This document shows, in pieces, positions 17,501 through 29,390 of a stretch of DNA of 64,000 nt. Source of the DNA: Pseudomonadota bacterium. Lineage in GTDB: Bacteria; Pseudomonadota; Gammaproteobacteria; Steroidobacterales; Woeseiaceae. The translations under genes were made by a program, and so were the position numbers. The DNA is taken from contig JACZWL010000013.1 in assembly GCA_022572185.1 (NCBI GenBank), positions 1-64,000 of the forward strand, in the 5' to 3' direction. Below the pieces are notes generated by a model, which was not told the origin of the DNA, searched no databases, and saw only the letters and a list, made by a program, of their open reading frames with translations. How positions within the stretch are numbered: position 1 is the stretch's first letter; each line of letters opens with the position of its first letter.

Positions 17501-18086
17501 CAGGCTAGGGGACATCTGTTCGGAACCGGCACCGCAGACCAGCAACGGCGAGCGAAATTATGCGCAGACCGGCCGCGAATTGACGGTTGCCGGCCTCATT
17601 ATGGACATCCGAAAAAGAGGCAATCGCGTCACCGTCGTTCTGGACGACGACTCGGGCCGTCTCGAAGTAAGTTTTTTCACGGAGACCTTTCAGCAGTATC
17701 GACATTTGTTGATCAAAGATGAAATCATCGTAGTCAGCGGCACCTTGCGCTATGACGATTTCCTGACGGCCTGGCGTCTGAGCGCTAAAAACGTTTTGCA
17801 TATCGATCGCGCCATCGAAGAGCAGGCAAAAAGCATGATTCTGAGCCTGGTCCCCAACGGACAGGGCGAGCACCTCCTGACCCGACTGCATGATGTATTA
17901 CTGCCGTACCGGGAAGGCAATTGCGATGTTGCGGTACAGTACGTCGGTACCAACGCGGCGGCCCGACTGAATCTCGGACCGGAATGGACCGTCAGGCCGA
18001 GCCGCGAATTGCGAGACAAGCTGGCGGAATTGCTCGGCCAGAATAGTGTCAGGTTGCTCTACGCACCCGGCCGGGAAATGTTGTAG
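14568..18086 (+). CDS. dnaE: DNA polymerase III alpha subunit
   Basis: Replicative polymerase subunit. The N-terminal PHP domain is seen in HLHLHTEYSIIDG and LTDHGNLFGM. The C-family polymerase core carries GPGRGSGAGSLVAW and the catalytic aspartates in MPDFDIDFCMEGRD. Helix-hairpin-helix, an OB fold (GLIMDIRKRGNRVTVVLDD) and the tau-binding tail follow. At 1172 residues it matches DnaE1 (E. coli 1160), not the shorter error-prone DnaE2. It is placed before accA, as in many gammaproteobacteria. Confidence 0.97.
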   Translation: MTQAFIHLHLHTEYSIIDGTVRIPVLMRQCADLGMPAVALTDHGNLFGMVKFYQQALKQGIKPIIGVDLKLADHDDVDRPSALLLLCQDQKGYRNLTALVTKTFLEGQHRGVAMAEREWLTRESCAGLIALSGAVHGDVGRALVSNHYDVAEKRLASWLDVFGDRFYLELVRTGRSGEEEYVQSALGLASSMSVPVVASNDVRFLEREDFEAHEARVCIQYGRMLSDTDRPKLYSENQYLKNCDEMTTLFDDVPEALLNTAEIAKRCNLDLKLGQTYLPVFPVPAGQTTEENLRSESEAGLDVALARIFQKRETEVGDQENAATSYRERLAAELTVICDMGFAGYFLIVADFIRWSKEQRIPVGPGRGSGAGSLVAWVLGITDLDPLEHGLLFERFLNPERVSMPDFDIDFCMEGRDRVIDYVAEKYGRDRVSQIITYGTMAARAVIRDVGRVLGQPYGFVDRIAKQVPFELGITLDKALEQEDELAAMYKDDEEVRSIIDLAKSLEGLVRNAGKHAGGVVIAPNRLTDFTPLYCEEGGKNVVTQLDKDDVEAAGLVKFDFLGLKTLTIIDWAVQIINAEHPDLQLNIANIPLTDAKTFEMLRTSSTTAIFQLESRGMRDLVHRMQPDHFDDLVALVALFRPGPLQSGMVDDFISRKNDANKTNIDYLHPDLTSVLKETYGVILYQEQVMQIAQVLAGYTLGGADLLRRAMGKKKPEEMAKQREVFVNGAVKRGVADFTATRIFDLMEKFAAYGFNKSHSAAYALLAYQTAYLKAHYPAAFTAAVMSADLDNTDRLVMIKDDCRHIGLELKAPDINESNYQFNVAGERSILYGLGALKGVGRSVVESIIAERNENGDFENLGEFCRRVNPEKLNRRAIEAMIKSGAMDSFGETRRSMMRSLPEALKCAVQEAHARAAGQNDMFGIDKPEHATESSRNAEVVEWNDRELLGNEKEALGLYLTGHPFDAVRKDALFLADGRLGDICSEPAPQTSNGERNYAQTGRELTVAGLIMDIRKRGNRVTVVLDDDSGRLEVSFFTETFQQYRHLLIKDEIIVVSGTLRYDDFLTAWRLSAKNVLHIDRAIEEQAKSMILSLVPNGQGEHLLTRLHDVLLPYREGNCDVAVQYVGTNAAARLNLGPEWTVRPSRELRDKLAELLGQNSVRLLYAPGREML

Positions 18087-18450
18087 AGTCACTTTTCCCG
18101 TGCTGATAACAAACGTCCGCGCATTGCACGAAACCGCCCGAGATCATTGGCAACGATTTTAACTGGATACGAATGACGATACTTCCCTATGGTGCCACTT
18201 CGTAATTTCCGTTGGCTGTCCGCTTCGTGGCCTGCTCTCGTTGCGCCTGACGGGCTCTTCCCTCGAGCCACAGCACGCTATGGCTCTCGGTGCGGAGCCC
18301 CCTTCGGGCGAGCCGTGAAGCGGTCGTCCGCGGTGTTGCGCCTGTTGGCAGGGACGCGCCATTACCTGCGAGGCGCGCCTGGTGGTCAAGCGCTTCACGA
18401 CTCGCTGGACCCATCAATATAGCCTTGTTGGATCACTGGGGTTAGGGCGT
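18087..18450. other. dnaE-accA intergenic region, 364 bp, no supported gene
   Basis: No reading frame on either strand has recognisable protein features. The region carries repeated words such as AAGCGGTCGTCCGCGG and GTCAAGCGCTTCACGACTCG, and a copy of the dispersed TGGTCCAACAAGG palindrome at 18406-18437 just before accA. The sequence adjoining that copy (agcgagtcgtgaagcgc on the minus strand) recurs at 41719-41735 beside another copy, so part of this gap belongs to a larger repeated element. Confidence 0.5.
18406..18437 (-). repeat. Dispersed TGGTCCAACAAGG palindrome, copy A
   Basis: Read on the minus strand, this copy is AGTGATCCAACAAGG followed by CTATATTGATGGGTCCA. The ends form a partial inverted repeat. 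It lies in the accA 5' region, 14 bp before the ATG. Related copies are at 35569-35595, 41689-41720, 43732-43762 and 52328-52359. Confidence 0.7.
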
Positions 18451-19407
18451 ATGGATCTCAAGTTCCTGGATTTCGAACAGCCTATCGCAGAACTCGAGGC
18501 CAAGATCGAGGAGCTTCGATTTGTCGGTGATGATTCGGAAATCAGCATCAACGAAGAGGTCGCGAGGCTCAAGGGTAAAAGCGCGGCGCTGACCAAAAGC
18601 ATCTTCTCAAAACTTGGTGCCTGGCAGATCGCACAGATTGCCCGCCACCCGATGCGTCCATATACGAACGACTATCTCGGGTACTTTGCGCCGGATTTTC
18701 AGGAGCTGCATGGCGACCGCATGTATGCAGATGATCCTGCGATCGTCAGCGGTGTTGGCAGGCTGGACGGCCGGTCCGTGATGTTTATCGGACATCAGAA
18801 AGGCCGCGATACCAAAGAACGTGTTCGTCGAAATTACGGAATGCCGAAACCGGAGGGGTATCGCAAGGCGCAACGCATGATGAAAATGGCAGAGAAATTT
18901 TCAATGCCCATCGTGACGTTGATTGATACGCCCGGCGCGGACCCTGGTATCGGCGCCGAAGAACGTGGACAAAGCGAAGCGATTGCTCACAGTCTGTATT
19001 TGATGGCGGGTTTACGCACGCCGATTATCAGCGTTGTAATCGGCGAAGGCGGATCAGGTGGCGCATTGGCGATTGGTGTCGGCGATCGCCTCTTGATGTT
19101 GCAGTATGCCGTCTATTCGGTCATTTCACCGGAAGGGTGTGCGTCAATTCTCTGGAAAAGTGCCGAGAAAGCCGAAGAGGCCGCTGAAGCAATGCGAATA
19201 ACCGCTGGCAGCCTCGAAGATTTCGGATTTGTTGACGAGATATTACCGGAGCCGCTTGGCGGGGCCCATCGCGACCCGGCTGCTGCTGCCGAGGTTGTTC
19301 GCAATGCACTTCTGCACCACCTCGAACAACTCGATCGGCTCGATATTGATCAGCTACTCGAAGAGCGCCAGCGTCGCATCGCGGGATTTGGTCAATACAA
19401 GGAATAG
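18451..19407 (+). CDS. accA: Acetyl-CoA carboxylase carboxyltransferase subunit alpha
   Basis: Alpha subunit of the carboxyltransferase that forms malonyl-CoA for fatty acid synthesis. The ATG at 18451 yields [20 protein letters not shown], the family start, and 318 residues (E. coli 319). Core motifs are [39 protein letters not shown] and [16 protein letters not shown]. An in-frame GTG at 18382 would add an unrelated 23 residues. No strong ribosome binding site is evident; a palindromic repeat copy occupies the leader. Confidence 0.96.
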   Translation: MDLKFLDFEQPIAELEAKIEELRFVGDDSEISINEEVARLKGKSAALTKSIFSKLGAWQIAQIARHPMRPYTNDYLGYFAPDFQELHGDRMYADDPAIVSGVGRLDGRSVMFIGHQKGRDTKERVRRNYGMPKPEGYRKAQRMMKMAEKFSMPIVTLIDTPGADPGIGAEERGQSEAIAHSLYLMAGLRTPIISVVIGEGGSGGALAIGVGDRLLMLQYAVYSVISPEGCASILWKSAEKAEEAAEAMRITAGSLEDFGFVDEILPEPLGGAHRDPAAAAEVVRNALLHHLEQLDRLDIDQLLEERQRRIAGFGQYKE

Positions 19408-19435
19408 CAAGAATCACGCTGGCGGGATGTTGAAA

Positions 19436-19545
19436 AAGTCATCCATGACTTATTTGACCACGCGCTCCGAAAATTGCGGTTCTCGGAGCGCTTACATTCT
19501 CGATGGCTGTAAGCCATTGATGTTGATGTGCCCGTCAGGACGGGC
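19436..19545. terminator. Three hairpins after accA, candidate terminator/REP cluster
   Basis: The accA-tilS gap holds AAGTCAT/ATGACTT (19436-19442 with 19445-19451), GCGCTCCGA/TCGGAGCGC (19462-19470 with 19483-19491), and the GC-rich GCCCGTC/GACGGGC (19530-19536 with 19539-19545). The last belongs to the CCCGTC..GACGGG palindrome family also found at 37135 and 62113. No long U-run follows, so terminator function is uncertain. Confidence 0.4.
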
Positions 19546-19574
19546 TCCTGTGCGGCGCTCGATTGATTTCTACC

Positions 19575-20921
19575 ATGACGTTTAATTCCAAAGTCCTGTT
19601 GTCGCGCCTCGCAAAGCTCGCAGAGGGCATCGACAAGCCGCGCCGGTTTCTGGTTGCATTCAGCGGTGGTATGGATTCAACCGTGCTCCTGCATTCGCTG
19701 GCTGCATGTACTGACGAGCATCGGACGCCGATTCTGGCGATTCACATCAATCACGGTTTGCATGACGAGGCACCCGCATGGGAAGCGCATTGCCGGACTG
19801 TGGCAGCAGATCTCGACCTGCCATTTGTCAGCGAGACCGTCGAGATCGACGACAAATCGGGACTCGGTCCCGAGGCTGCAGCGAGGCAGGCCCGTTACGA
19901 TGCTTTTCGACCGTTGGTCGAAGATGGAGACTGGCTTCTCAGCGCACACCACGAGGACGATCAGGCGGAGACTCTGCTGCTGAATCTGATGAGAGGCAGT
20001 GGCCTCGCCGGGCTGGCAGGAATCGGTGTCATACAGAGCTTTGCCCGAGGGATGCTTGTAAGACCGCTGCTTGGTGTCAGCGCTGCTTCGATAGAGGCTT
20101 ATGCCGAAAAACATAAACTCCGCTGGATTGACGATCCCTCGAATCTCGATACGCGTTTCGACAGGAATTTCCTGCGACAGGAAATCATACCCGCGCTCGC
20201 GCGACGATGGCCCGGTGTCTCGGTGCGCCTCGGACGAAGCGCCGAACTGGCAGGCGAGGCCAGCGAACTGCTGAACGACCTGGCGCAACTGGATCTTGCC
20301 ACTGTTTCGACAGGGGACAAGCCGGACCGGCTGGACATTAACGGACTGAAAGCCTTGTCAGAGAAGCGGCAACGCAATGTGTTGCGCCATGCTGCCAGAA
20401 AGTGCGGTCTGCCGGCGCCGCCGGCAACGCGTCTTCACCAGATTACCCATGAATTGATCCCGGCGCGGGAAGACGCACAACCACTGGTGGGGTGGCCCGG
20501 CGCCGAGATCAGGCGGTACCGTGACAAGCTCTACCTGCTCGCCGAGACGACGCCCGAAGAAAAACCTGCTGTGATGGAACTGATGGCGGACGGTTGCTGG
20601 CTGGATCTGGGCACCGGTAACGGTCAGATGCGTCTGGAAGCCGGTGTCGATGGTGGCATCGACCGTGGGGCCGTCAAGGGTGGACTTTCACTCAGGTATC
20701 GCCAGGGAGGAGAGGAATTCTGTCCGGCCGGTCGAAAGCGCACCCATAAACTCAAAAAACTGCTGCAGGAGGACGGTGTCGTACCGTGGATGCGCCAGTG
20801 TATTCCTCTACTGTATTCGGGCGATGATCTGGTTGCCGTCGGCGACCTCTGGGTGGCTGCGGACGTAAGCAAAGCGAACGGTTACGGCGTGCACTGGCGC
20901 AACCGTCCTGCGCTGCATTAA
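19575..20921 (+). CDS. tilS: tRNA(Ile)-lysidine synthase
   Basis: Modifies C34 of tRNA-Ile(CAU) to lysidine so that it reads AUA. The N-type ATP pyrophosphatase P-loop is SGGMDSTVLLHSL near the N-terminus, followed by HINHGLHDEA and HHEDDQAETLLLNL. A substrate-binding middle domain and the C-terminal TilS domain (KLKKLLQEDGVVPWMRQ) follow. Length is 448 (E. coli 432). I choose the ATG at 19575; a TTG four codons upstream is less likely. Confidence 0.94.
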   Translation: MTFNSKVLLSRLAKLAEGIDKPRRFLVAFSGGMDSTVLLHSLAACTDEHRTPILAIHINHGLHDEAPAWEAHCRTVAADLDLPFVSETVEIDDKSGLGPEAAARQARYDAFRPLVEDGDWLLSAHHEDDQAETLLLNLMRGSGLAGLAGIGVIQSFARGMLVRPLLGVSAASIEAYAEKHKLRWIDDPSNLDTRFDRNFLRQEIIPALARRWPGVSVRLGRSAELAGEASELLNDLAQLDLATVSTGDKPDRLDINGLKALSEKRQRNVLRHAARKCGLPAPPATRLHQITHELIPAREDAQPLVGWPGAEIRRYRDKLYLLAETTPEEKPAVMELMADGCWLDLGTGNGQMRLEAGVDGGIDRGAVKGGLSLRYRQGGEEFCPAGRKRTHKLKKLLQEDGVVPWMRQCIPLLYSGDDLVAVGDLWVAADVSKANGYGVHWRNRPALH

Positions 20922-20961
20922 TTCAACAATAGCCTTTACTGCAGTTTCCGTATTCATTGTT

Positions 20962-20999
20962 AAAGACGCAGCGATCTGTTAACTTTTAACACCGTCTTT
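20962..20999 (+). terminator. Weak hairpin after tilS
   Basis: AAAGACG (20962-20968) pairs with CGTCTTT (20993-20999) across a 24-base AT-rich loop, 41 bp after the tilS stop. It could form part of a terminator, but the stem is weak. The rest of the 204 bp gap before pyrG holds only the candidate promoter listed next. Confidence 0.25.
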
Positions 21000-21086
21000 C
21001 ATCCATCGACGGGACATCTCAAGGGTTGGAAGAAAAGCGCAAATTGGCCGATTTTGGCGCCGGTTTCGTGTTTTTATTCTGACCCT

Positions 21087-21116
21087 TTGTTATTTCCCGC
21101 CGCCTTACTTTATAAG
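21087..21116 (+). promoter_or_regulatory. Candidate pyrG promoter with a very short leader
   Basis: TTGTTA (21087-21092), an 18 bp spacer and TATAAG (21111-21116) form a plausible sigma-70 promoter. The pyrG ATG is at 21126, so transcription would start only about 2-4 bases before it. That would give an almost leaderless mRNA. No ribosome binding site is otherwise evident, which agrees with this reading. Confidence 0.4.
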
Positions 21117-21125
21117 GGCCCGTAA

Positions 21126-23614
<2,489 letters not shown>

Positions 23615-23641
23615 TTTCCTGATTTCATTGATAACGACAAG

Positions 23642-23790
23642 GGATCCGGGCGCCGCGTAGCTGCGTCGTAGGAGCGGCTTTTTGTACATGGATGTACTTA
23701 TATCGCGGAGCGCAGGATGCGCGAGAGCGATGCAGCCGCGATACCACATATACCAGCCCGAGCAATCGGGCCTGCTACGATGCCCCTATG
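23642..23790. repeat. REP-like palindrome cluster between kdsA and eno
   Basis: The 216 bp gap holds three small palindromes: GTACAT/ATGTAC (23684-23697), TATCGCGG/CCGCGATA (23701-23708 with 23736-23743) and GCCCGA-gcaa-TCGGGC (23756-23771). The first is preceded by TCGTAGGAGCGGCTTTTT, a word common in gammaproteobacterial REP sequences. The last ~40 bp supply the eno ribosome binding site (CGGAG, 23820-23824). Confidence 0.6.
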
Positions 23791-23791
23791 A

Positions 23792-25111
<1,320 letters not shown>

Positions 25112-25136
25112 TTGATTGGGATTTTGGGGACAAATC

Positions 25137-25439
25137 TTGCGAAGCAGGAGCTGGATACTGTCAATTTTGGCCATTCTCGGGCTTATGATGCAGGCAAAGC
25201 TGTGGCTGTCCGATGACGGCTATGGCAAGACCCGGGAGCTGCGGCTAGCCGTATCGCTGCAGCGTCAACAGAATCAGGTCCTCAAAGACAGGAATTCGGA
25301 CCTCGAGGCGGAAATGCTCAATCTGAAGCACGGCCATGAGGCGGCGGAAGAAAGGGCACGTACGGACCTCGGGATGATTGGCCGCAATGAAACTTTCTAC
25401 CAGGTGGTACCTGCCTCTGGCACGCCGAAGTCAGAGTGA
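25137..25439 (+). CDS. ftsB: Cell division protein FtsB
   Basis: Bitopic inner-membrane protein of the FtsQLB division complex. One N-terminal membrane helix (WILSILAILGLMMQAKLWL) is followed by a coiled coil (~30-75) and the motif HEAAEERARTDLGMIGRNETFYQVV seen in E. coli as EALEERARNELSM..GETFYR. The start is uncertain. The TTG at 25137 has GGGG 7 bp upstream and gives 100 residues with the helix at the end, as in E. coli; a TTG at 25116 would add seven. It overlaps truD by GTGA, so ispD and ispF, usual between ftsB and truD, are missing. Confidence 0.9.
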   Translation: MRSRSWILSILAILGLMMQAKLWLSDDGYGKTRELRLAVSLQRQQNQVLKDRNSDLEAEMLNLKHGHEAAEERARTDLGMIGRNETFYQVVPASGTPKSE

Positions 25440-26461
25440 CTGAGTATGCGCTGCCGAACTGGCAACGCGCCATCGGCGAGCCGGTCCTTGCCTGCCGGAT
25501 CAAAAAGGAAAACGCCGACTTTCAGCTAAGCGAGCGACTCGGTTTCGGGCTGTCCGGAGACGGCGAGCACGATTACCTGCAAATTGAAAAAGAGGGCGCA
25601 AACACGAGTTGGGTTGCCAGCGGTCTTGCCAGATTCGCCGCTATTGCTGTATCCGATGTGGGCTTCGCCGGCTTAAAGGACCGCCACGCAGTTACAACGC
25701 AATGGTTCAGCGTACGACGGCCTGCCGGTCACAGAGCGGACTGGCTGAAACTCGATCTCGAAGGCGTTCGCGTCCTGCAGGTGGACCGTCATCGGCGCAA
25801 ACTTCGTCGTGGCGCGCATTCGGGCAATGATTTTCGCATCGCGCTTAGAAATCTCACCGAGACAGGTGATGGCCTGCGCGAACGACTGATGGAAGTACGG
25901 GATGGGGGCGTGCCGAATTATTTCGGCGAACAGCGCTTCGGTCACGACGGCGGCAATCTTGCTCTGGCGCGCGATCTTTTTGCAGGCCAGCGACTTTCAC
26001 GCGGCAAACGAAGCATCGCTTTGTCTGCCGCACGGTCATTTCTCTTTAATCAAATCCTCCAGGAAAGGGTAAGGAACGGCACATGGAACACCCTGCTACC
26101 CGGTGACTGCGCCAGTCTCGATGGCAGCGGCAGTTTTTTTTCTGTCGCCGGTATTGATAGCGAACTCGAGCGCCGCAGCGATGAACTCGACATTCACCCC
26201 AGCGGTGCGCTGTGGGGTGCCGGTGATTTGCAAACCGGCGCTAAGGTCGCGGAACGCGAAGAAACGGTTGTTAATCGCTTTCCGGAATTCATGCGCGGTC
26301 TTGTCAATAAACGGGTTCAGCAGGCCAGACGGGCGCTGCGCCTGGCAGTCCGGAGTTTTACCTGGGAACGGGATGGCGACACAATATGGCTGCGGTTTTT
26401 CCTCACGCGCGGCGGGTTCGCGACAGCCGTGCTGAGGGAAATCGTTAACTACGAATCGTAG
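25436..26461 (+). CDS. truD: tRNA pseudouridine(13) synthase
   Basis: Isomerises U13 of tRNA-Glu. The catalytic Asp is in GFAGLKDRHAVTTQWFSV. Further TruD-family motifs are GNDFRIALRN, GVPNYFGEQRFGHDGGNL and the C-terminal FLTRGGFATAVLREIV. The GTG at 25436 overlaps the ftsB stop and gives MTEYALPNWQRAIG. Length is 341 (E. coli 349). Confidence 0.95.
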   Translation: MTEYALPNWQRAIGEPVLACRIKKENADFQLSERLGFGLSGDGEHDYLQIEKEGANTSWVASGLARFAAIAVSDVGFAGLKDRHAVTTQWFSVRRPAGHRADWLKLDLEGVRVLQVDRHRRKLRRGAHSGNDFRIALRNLTETGDGLRERLMEVRDGGVPNYFGEQRFGHDGGNLALARDLFAGQRLSRGKRSIALSAARSFLFNQILQERVRNGTWNTLLPGDCASLDGSGSFFSVAGIDSELERRSDELDIHPSGALWGAGDLQTGAKVAEREETVVNRFPEFMRGLVNKRVQQARRALRLAVRSFTWERDGDTIWLRFFLTRGGFATAVLREIVNYES

Positions 26462-26480
26462 GAATTTAATAGGCGTCATT

Positions 26481-26548
26481 TTTTGATGGGGTCGTATCTA
26501 TTTTTTTCTGGGAAAAGACAGAAAAAAATAGATACGACCCCATCAAAA
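26481..26548. terminator. Perfect 30 bp stem hairpin between truD and smr
   Basis: Arms 26481-26510 and 26519-26548 are perfectly complementary over 30 bp (ttttgatggggtcgtatcta at the left start) around an 8-base loop (ggaaaaga). The stem has T-rich and A-rich flanks, so it could terminate both converging genes. The GATGGGGTCGTATC word and the following repeat at 26556 suggest a mobile REP-type sequence. Confidence 0.8.
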
Positions 26549-26555
26549 TTACATT

Positions 26556-26593
26556 GGGGTCGAACCGCTAAGGACGCTTAGCGGTTCGACCCC
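26556..26593. repeat. REP-like inverted repeat, GGGGTCGAACCGC family, second copy
   Basis: Perfect 17 bp arms (26556-26572 and 26577-26593, ggggtcgaaccgctaag / cttagcggttcgacccc) with a 4-base loop. A further CGACCCCT word follows at 26601. It sits directly after the 30 bp hairpin in the convergent truD/smr gap. Confidence 0.85.
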
Positions 26594-26622
26594 TAAAGAA
26601 CGACCCCTAAGAATATCGCCAA

Positions 26623-27189
26623 CTAACTTTTTCTAAGCAGGACATAGACTGCGCCCGTACCGCCATCGACCTGGCGGGCGGAGACGAACGCCAGGACGGT
26701 GTTCCATTGCCTGAGCCAGGTGTCGACCTTGCGTTTCAAGACCGGACCTCGTTCGCCGGATCCCAGTCCTTTACCATGGATGACGCGTACACAAAGGTGA
26801 CCGCGATCGACACTCCTGTCGACGAATTCGGCGAGCACTGTTTTTGCCTCGGCCGCCGTCAGTCCGTGCAGATCGATCTGGGATTGCACGCTGAAGCCGC
26901 CCCGGGTCAACTTGCGAAAGCTGCGGCGACCTACCGACGAGCTTCGATACGAGAGGTTCTCCCGGCTGTCGGGTTTCATGGACTCGACATCCGCCTCCAG
27001 ACTTTCGCGCAATACCTCCCGTTCATCGCGTCTCCTGAATCTGGCCCTGGGCGTGGGGCGACTCGGTAACGGCAGAACGGCATCCTGATTCAATGGCCTG
27101 GCATCCGACATCAGGCGTCGAAAGAGGCCGACATCGTCGTCGTGCAGAGGCGCTGGCGGTGACTGGCTGTCATCGTCCTTATTTGGCAA
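26623..27189 (-). CDS. Smr-domain protein (SmrA/SmrB type)
   Basis: The C-terminal Smr domain (about the last 90 residues) shows [38 protein letters not shown] and [11 protein letters not shown]. Smr domains are found in nucleases such as SmrB, which cuts mRNA at collided ribosomes, and in MutS2. The N-terminal half is charged and probably disordered. The start is unclear: the TTG at 27189 (LPNKDDDS) gives 188 residues, and the reading frame stays open up to 27351. It is convergent with truD and divergent from surE. Confidence 0.8.
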   Translation of the reverse strand: MPNKDDDSQSPPAPLHDDDVGLFRRLMSDARPLNQDAVLPLPSRPTPRARFRRRDEREVLRESLEADVESMKPDSRENLSYRSSSVGRRSFRKLTRGGFSVQSQIDLHGLTAAEAKTVLAEFVDRSVDRGHLCVRVIHGKGLGSGERGPVLKRKVDTWLRQWNTVLAFVSARQVDGGTGAVYVLLRKS

Positions 27190-27331
27190 GGTCGGTCTCT
27201 GTAACGCACCGCTATGGCGGGCAGGGAACTTTGAGTATAGTGAGCGCGGCTTGCATAACCAACAAACGGGCCCGCTTGTAAGAATCGGACTCGTATTCAG
27301 GACGGAGAAATCAGTCAGGCATGGACGTATT

Positions 27332-28075
27332 GTGAAGATTCTGGTCAGCAACGATGATGGCTATCTGGCTACCGGTATTACATTGCTCGCAGACGCGCTT
27401 GCCGAGATAGCGGAAGTTGTCGTCGTCGCTCCCGATCGAAATTACAGTGGTGCCAGCAATTCCCTGACGCTGGATGCACCACTTCGAATCCACGAGGTGA
27501 GGGACGGTCGGTATTTCGTCAACGGCACACCGTCTGATTGCGTTCACCTCGCCTTGTCCGGCTTTCTGGATTTCGAGCCCGATATCGTCGTCTCGGGCGT
27601 CAATCACGGCGCGAACCTCGGTGACGATGTTATTTACTCCGGCACGGTCGCGGCCGCGATGGAGGGCCGCTTTCTTGGTTTTCCGGCAATTGCCGTGTCA
27701 CTCGTGGGGCACCGGCGCGGCCAGTTCGACTCCGCGGCGACGGTTGCCCGCGACCTGGTGCAACGACTGCAGGAGGATCCTCTGCCCAACGATGTGATAC
27801 TGAACGTCAATGTGCCTGACCGGCCCTACGAAGAGCTGACGGGTGTTCAGGCGACACGGCTTGGTTTCAGGCACCGTTCTGAACCGTTGATCAAGACCAA
27901 AGATCCCCGGGACAGGACGATTTACTGGATTGGCCCGGCCGGGCCGGGTCAGGACGCGGGGCCGGGCACGGATTTCGCAGCCATCGAACAAGGAGCCGTA
28001 TCCGTCACGCCGCTCAAGGTAGACCTGACCTGGCACGAGGTAATGCCGCAGATCGGTGACTGGCTCAGCAAATGA
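27332..28075 (+). CDS. surE: 5'-nucleotidase SurE
   Basis: Metal-dependent nucleoside monophosphatase linked to stationary-phase survival. The GTG at 27332 gives the exact family start [15 protein letters not shown] with the metal-binding Asp pair. [22 protein letters not shown] and [20 protein letters not shown] follow. Length is 247 (E. coli 253). An upstream in-frame ATG at 27251 would add residues unlike the family. It overlaps pcm by ATGA. A TATAGT word at 27236-27241 could be its -10. Confidence 0.95.
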   Translation: MKILVSNDDGYLATGITLLADALAEIAEVVVVAPDRNYSGASNSLTLDAPLRIHEVRDGRYFVNGTPSDCVHLALSGFLDFEPDIVVSGVNHGANLGDDVIYSGTVAAAMEGRFLGFPAIAVSLVGHRRGQFDSAATVARDLVQRLQEDPLPNDVILNVNVPDRPYEELTGVQATRLGFRHRSEPLIKTKDPRDRTIYWIGPAGPGQDAGPGTDFAAIEQGAVSVTPLKVDLTWHEVMPQIGDWLSK

Positions 28076-28737
28076 TCGATCAAAATCCGGACATTCGTGG
28101 CATTGGAATGACATCGGCGCGTACGCGTGACCGGCTGGTACGGCGCCTTCAGGACTCCGGCATACGGTCGACCGAGGTTCTTGAGCAGATCCGCAATGTT
28201 CCGCGTCACCTGTTCGTCGATGAGGCGTTGGCGAGCCGGGCCTATGAAGACACGGCGCTGCCGATCGGCCTGGGACAGACAATCAGTCAGCCGTATGTCG
28301 TTGCCAAGATGACCGAGGCATTGCTGCAGGGATTCGAGGGCGATCGCGTACTCGAGATAGGCACGGGCTGTGGTTACCAGACGGCAATGCTGGCGCCACT
28401 CGTCAAGGAGATCTACACCGTGGAGCGCATACCCGAACTGCTGAAAAAGACCAAGCAACGCTTGCGACAACTGGATATCTACAATGTCCACTATCGCCTG
28501 GCCGATGGCTGGGAGGGCTGGCCAAAATACGGCCCTTATGACGGGATCATCGTTGCGGCAGCAGCGCCGGAGCTACCGGAAAAACTCCTGCAGCAGCTTA
28601 GCGATGGCGGCCGGATGGTCATCCCGGTCGGCCCAGCAGGCCGGCAGGAGCTGTTCAAAGTGACCAGGAAGAATGAGCACTATGAGCAGCTGTCGCTGGG
28701 TCTGGTGAGTTTCGTTCCGCTTGTTCATGGAAAATAG
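28072..28737 (+). CDS. pcm: Protein-L-isoaspartate O-methyltransferase
   Basis: Repairs isoaspartyl residues in aged proteins using S-adenosylmethionine. Motifs are [23 protein letters not shown] with [10 protein letters not shown], and the SAM-binding loop [22 protein letters not shown] and ADGWEGW follow. Length is 221 residues. The surE-pcm-nlpD-rpoS order is a stationary-phase cluster of gammaproteobacteria; here a yqaA-like gene separates pcm and nlpD. Confidence 0.96.
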   Translation: MIDQNPDIRGIGMTSARTRDRLVRRLQDSGIRSTEVLEQIRNVPRHLFVDEALASRAYEDTALPIGLGQTISQPYVVAKMTEALLQGFEGDRVLEIGTGCGYQTAMLAPLVKEIYTVERIPELLKKTKQRLRQLDIYNVHYRLADGWEGWPKYGPYDGIIVAAAAPELPEKLLQQLSDGGRMVIPVGPAGRQELFKVTRKNEHYEQLSLGLVSFVPLVHGK

Positions 28738-28798
28738 GCGAAGCAAATTCCATGACCCAGTTTCCTGAACCAGCGTTGCAACTTCGGATCTGCTGATC

Positions 28799-29383
28799 TT
28801 GCGCCTGTTTGCTCCCCTGTATGACCGCGTGCTGTCATGGGCAGGCCACCGGCACGCGGAGCGATATCTGGCCGTTTTGAGCTTCGCCGAATCCTCGTTC
28901 TTCCCGATTCCGCCGGACGTCATGCTGGCCCCGATGTGTCTCGCGCAAAGGGCGCGTGCCTGGCGGTTTGCTTCCGTGACGACCGTAACGTCGCTGGCAG
29001 GTGGAATCGCCGGTTACGCGATCGGCTACTATTTGCTGGAGGCGATCGAGCCCTGGCTGCATGAGATGGGATACTGGCCGGCGTACCTCAACGGCCGGCA
29101 GTGGTTCGACGAGTGGGGAGTCTGGGCCGTTTTTGTCGCAGGATTTTCACCGATCCCCTATAAGATCTTCACGATCTCTGCCGGCGCCGCTGTACTCGAT
29201 TTCCCCGGCTTCGTTATTGCATCGCTGATCGGTCGCGGCGCGCGATTTTTCCTTGTTGCCGGGCTGATCGTCGCCGGTGGACAGCGAATGGCCGATGCGC
29301 TGCCAAAATATGTTGAGCGTATCGGCTGGTTGCTTGTCCTACTGGCAATAGTAATCGGCGGCATCATCTTTCAAATGGAATAA
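28799..29383 (+). CDS. yqaA: YqaA/DedA-family inner membrane protein
   Basis: Small membrane protein of 194 residues of the VTT/DedA superfamily. It shows FAESSFFPIPPDVMLAPMCLA, a glycine-rich TSLAGGIAGYAIGYYL helix, then VFVAGFSPIPYKIFTISAGAA and a final hydrophobic helix. DedA proteins are implicated in lipid flipping and membrane potential; the YqaA subgroup is uncharacterised. The start is a TTG at 28799; no ATG precedes the conserved part and no strong ribosome binding site is evident. Confidence 0.85.
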   Translation: MRLFAPLYDRVLSWAGHRHAERYLAVLSFAESSFFPIPPDVMLAPMCLAQRARAWRFASVTTVTSLAGGIAGYAIGYYLLEAIEPWLHEMGYWPAYLNGRQWFDEWGVWAVFVAGFSPIPYKIFTISAGAAVLDFPGFVIASLIGRGARFFLVAGLIVAGGQRMADALPKYVERIGWLLVLLAIVIGGIIFQME

Positions 29384-29390
29384 CGCGGCT

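Noticed and set aside
18159-18417. Possible small protein genes in the dnaE-accA gap
   Set aside because: Several short frames on both strands, Arg-rich, no conserved features; better explained by repeat sequence.
27226-27241. GGAACTT as a sigma-E promoter for surE
   Set aside because: No TCTGA-like -10 lies 15-17 bp downstream; only a sigma-70-like TATAGT without a good -35.
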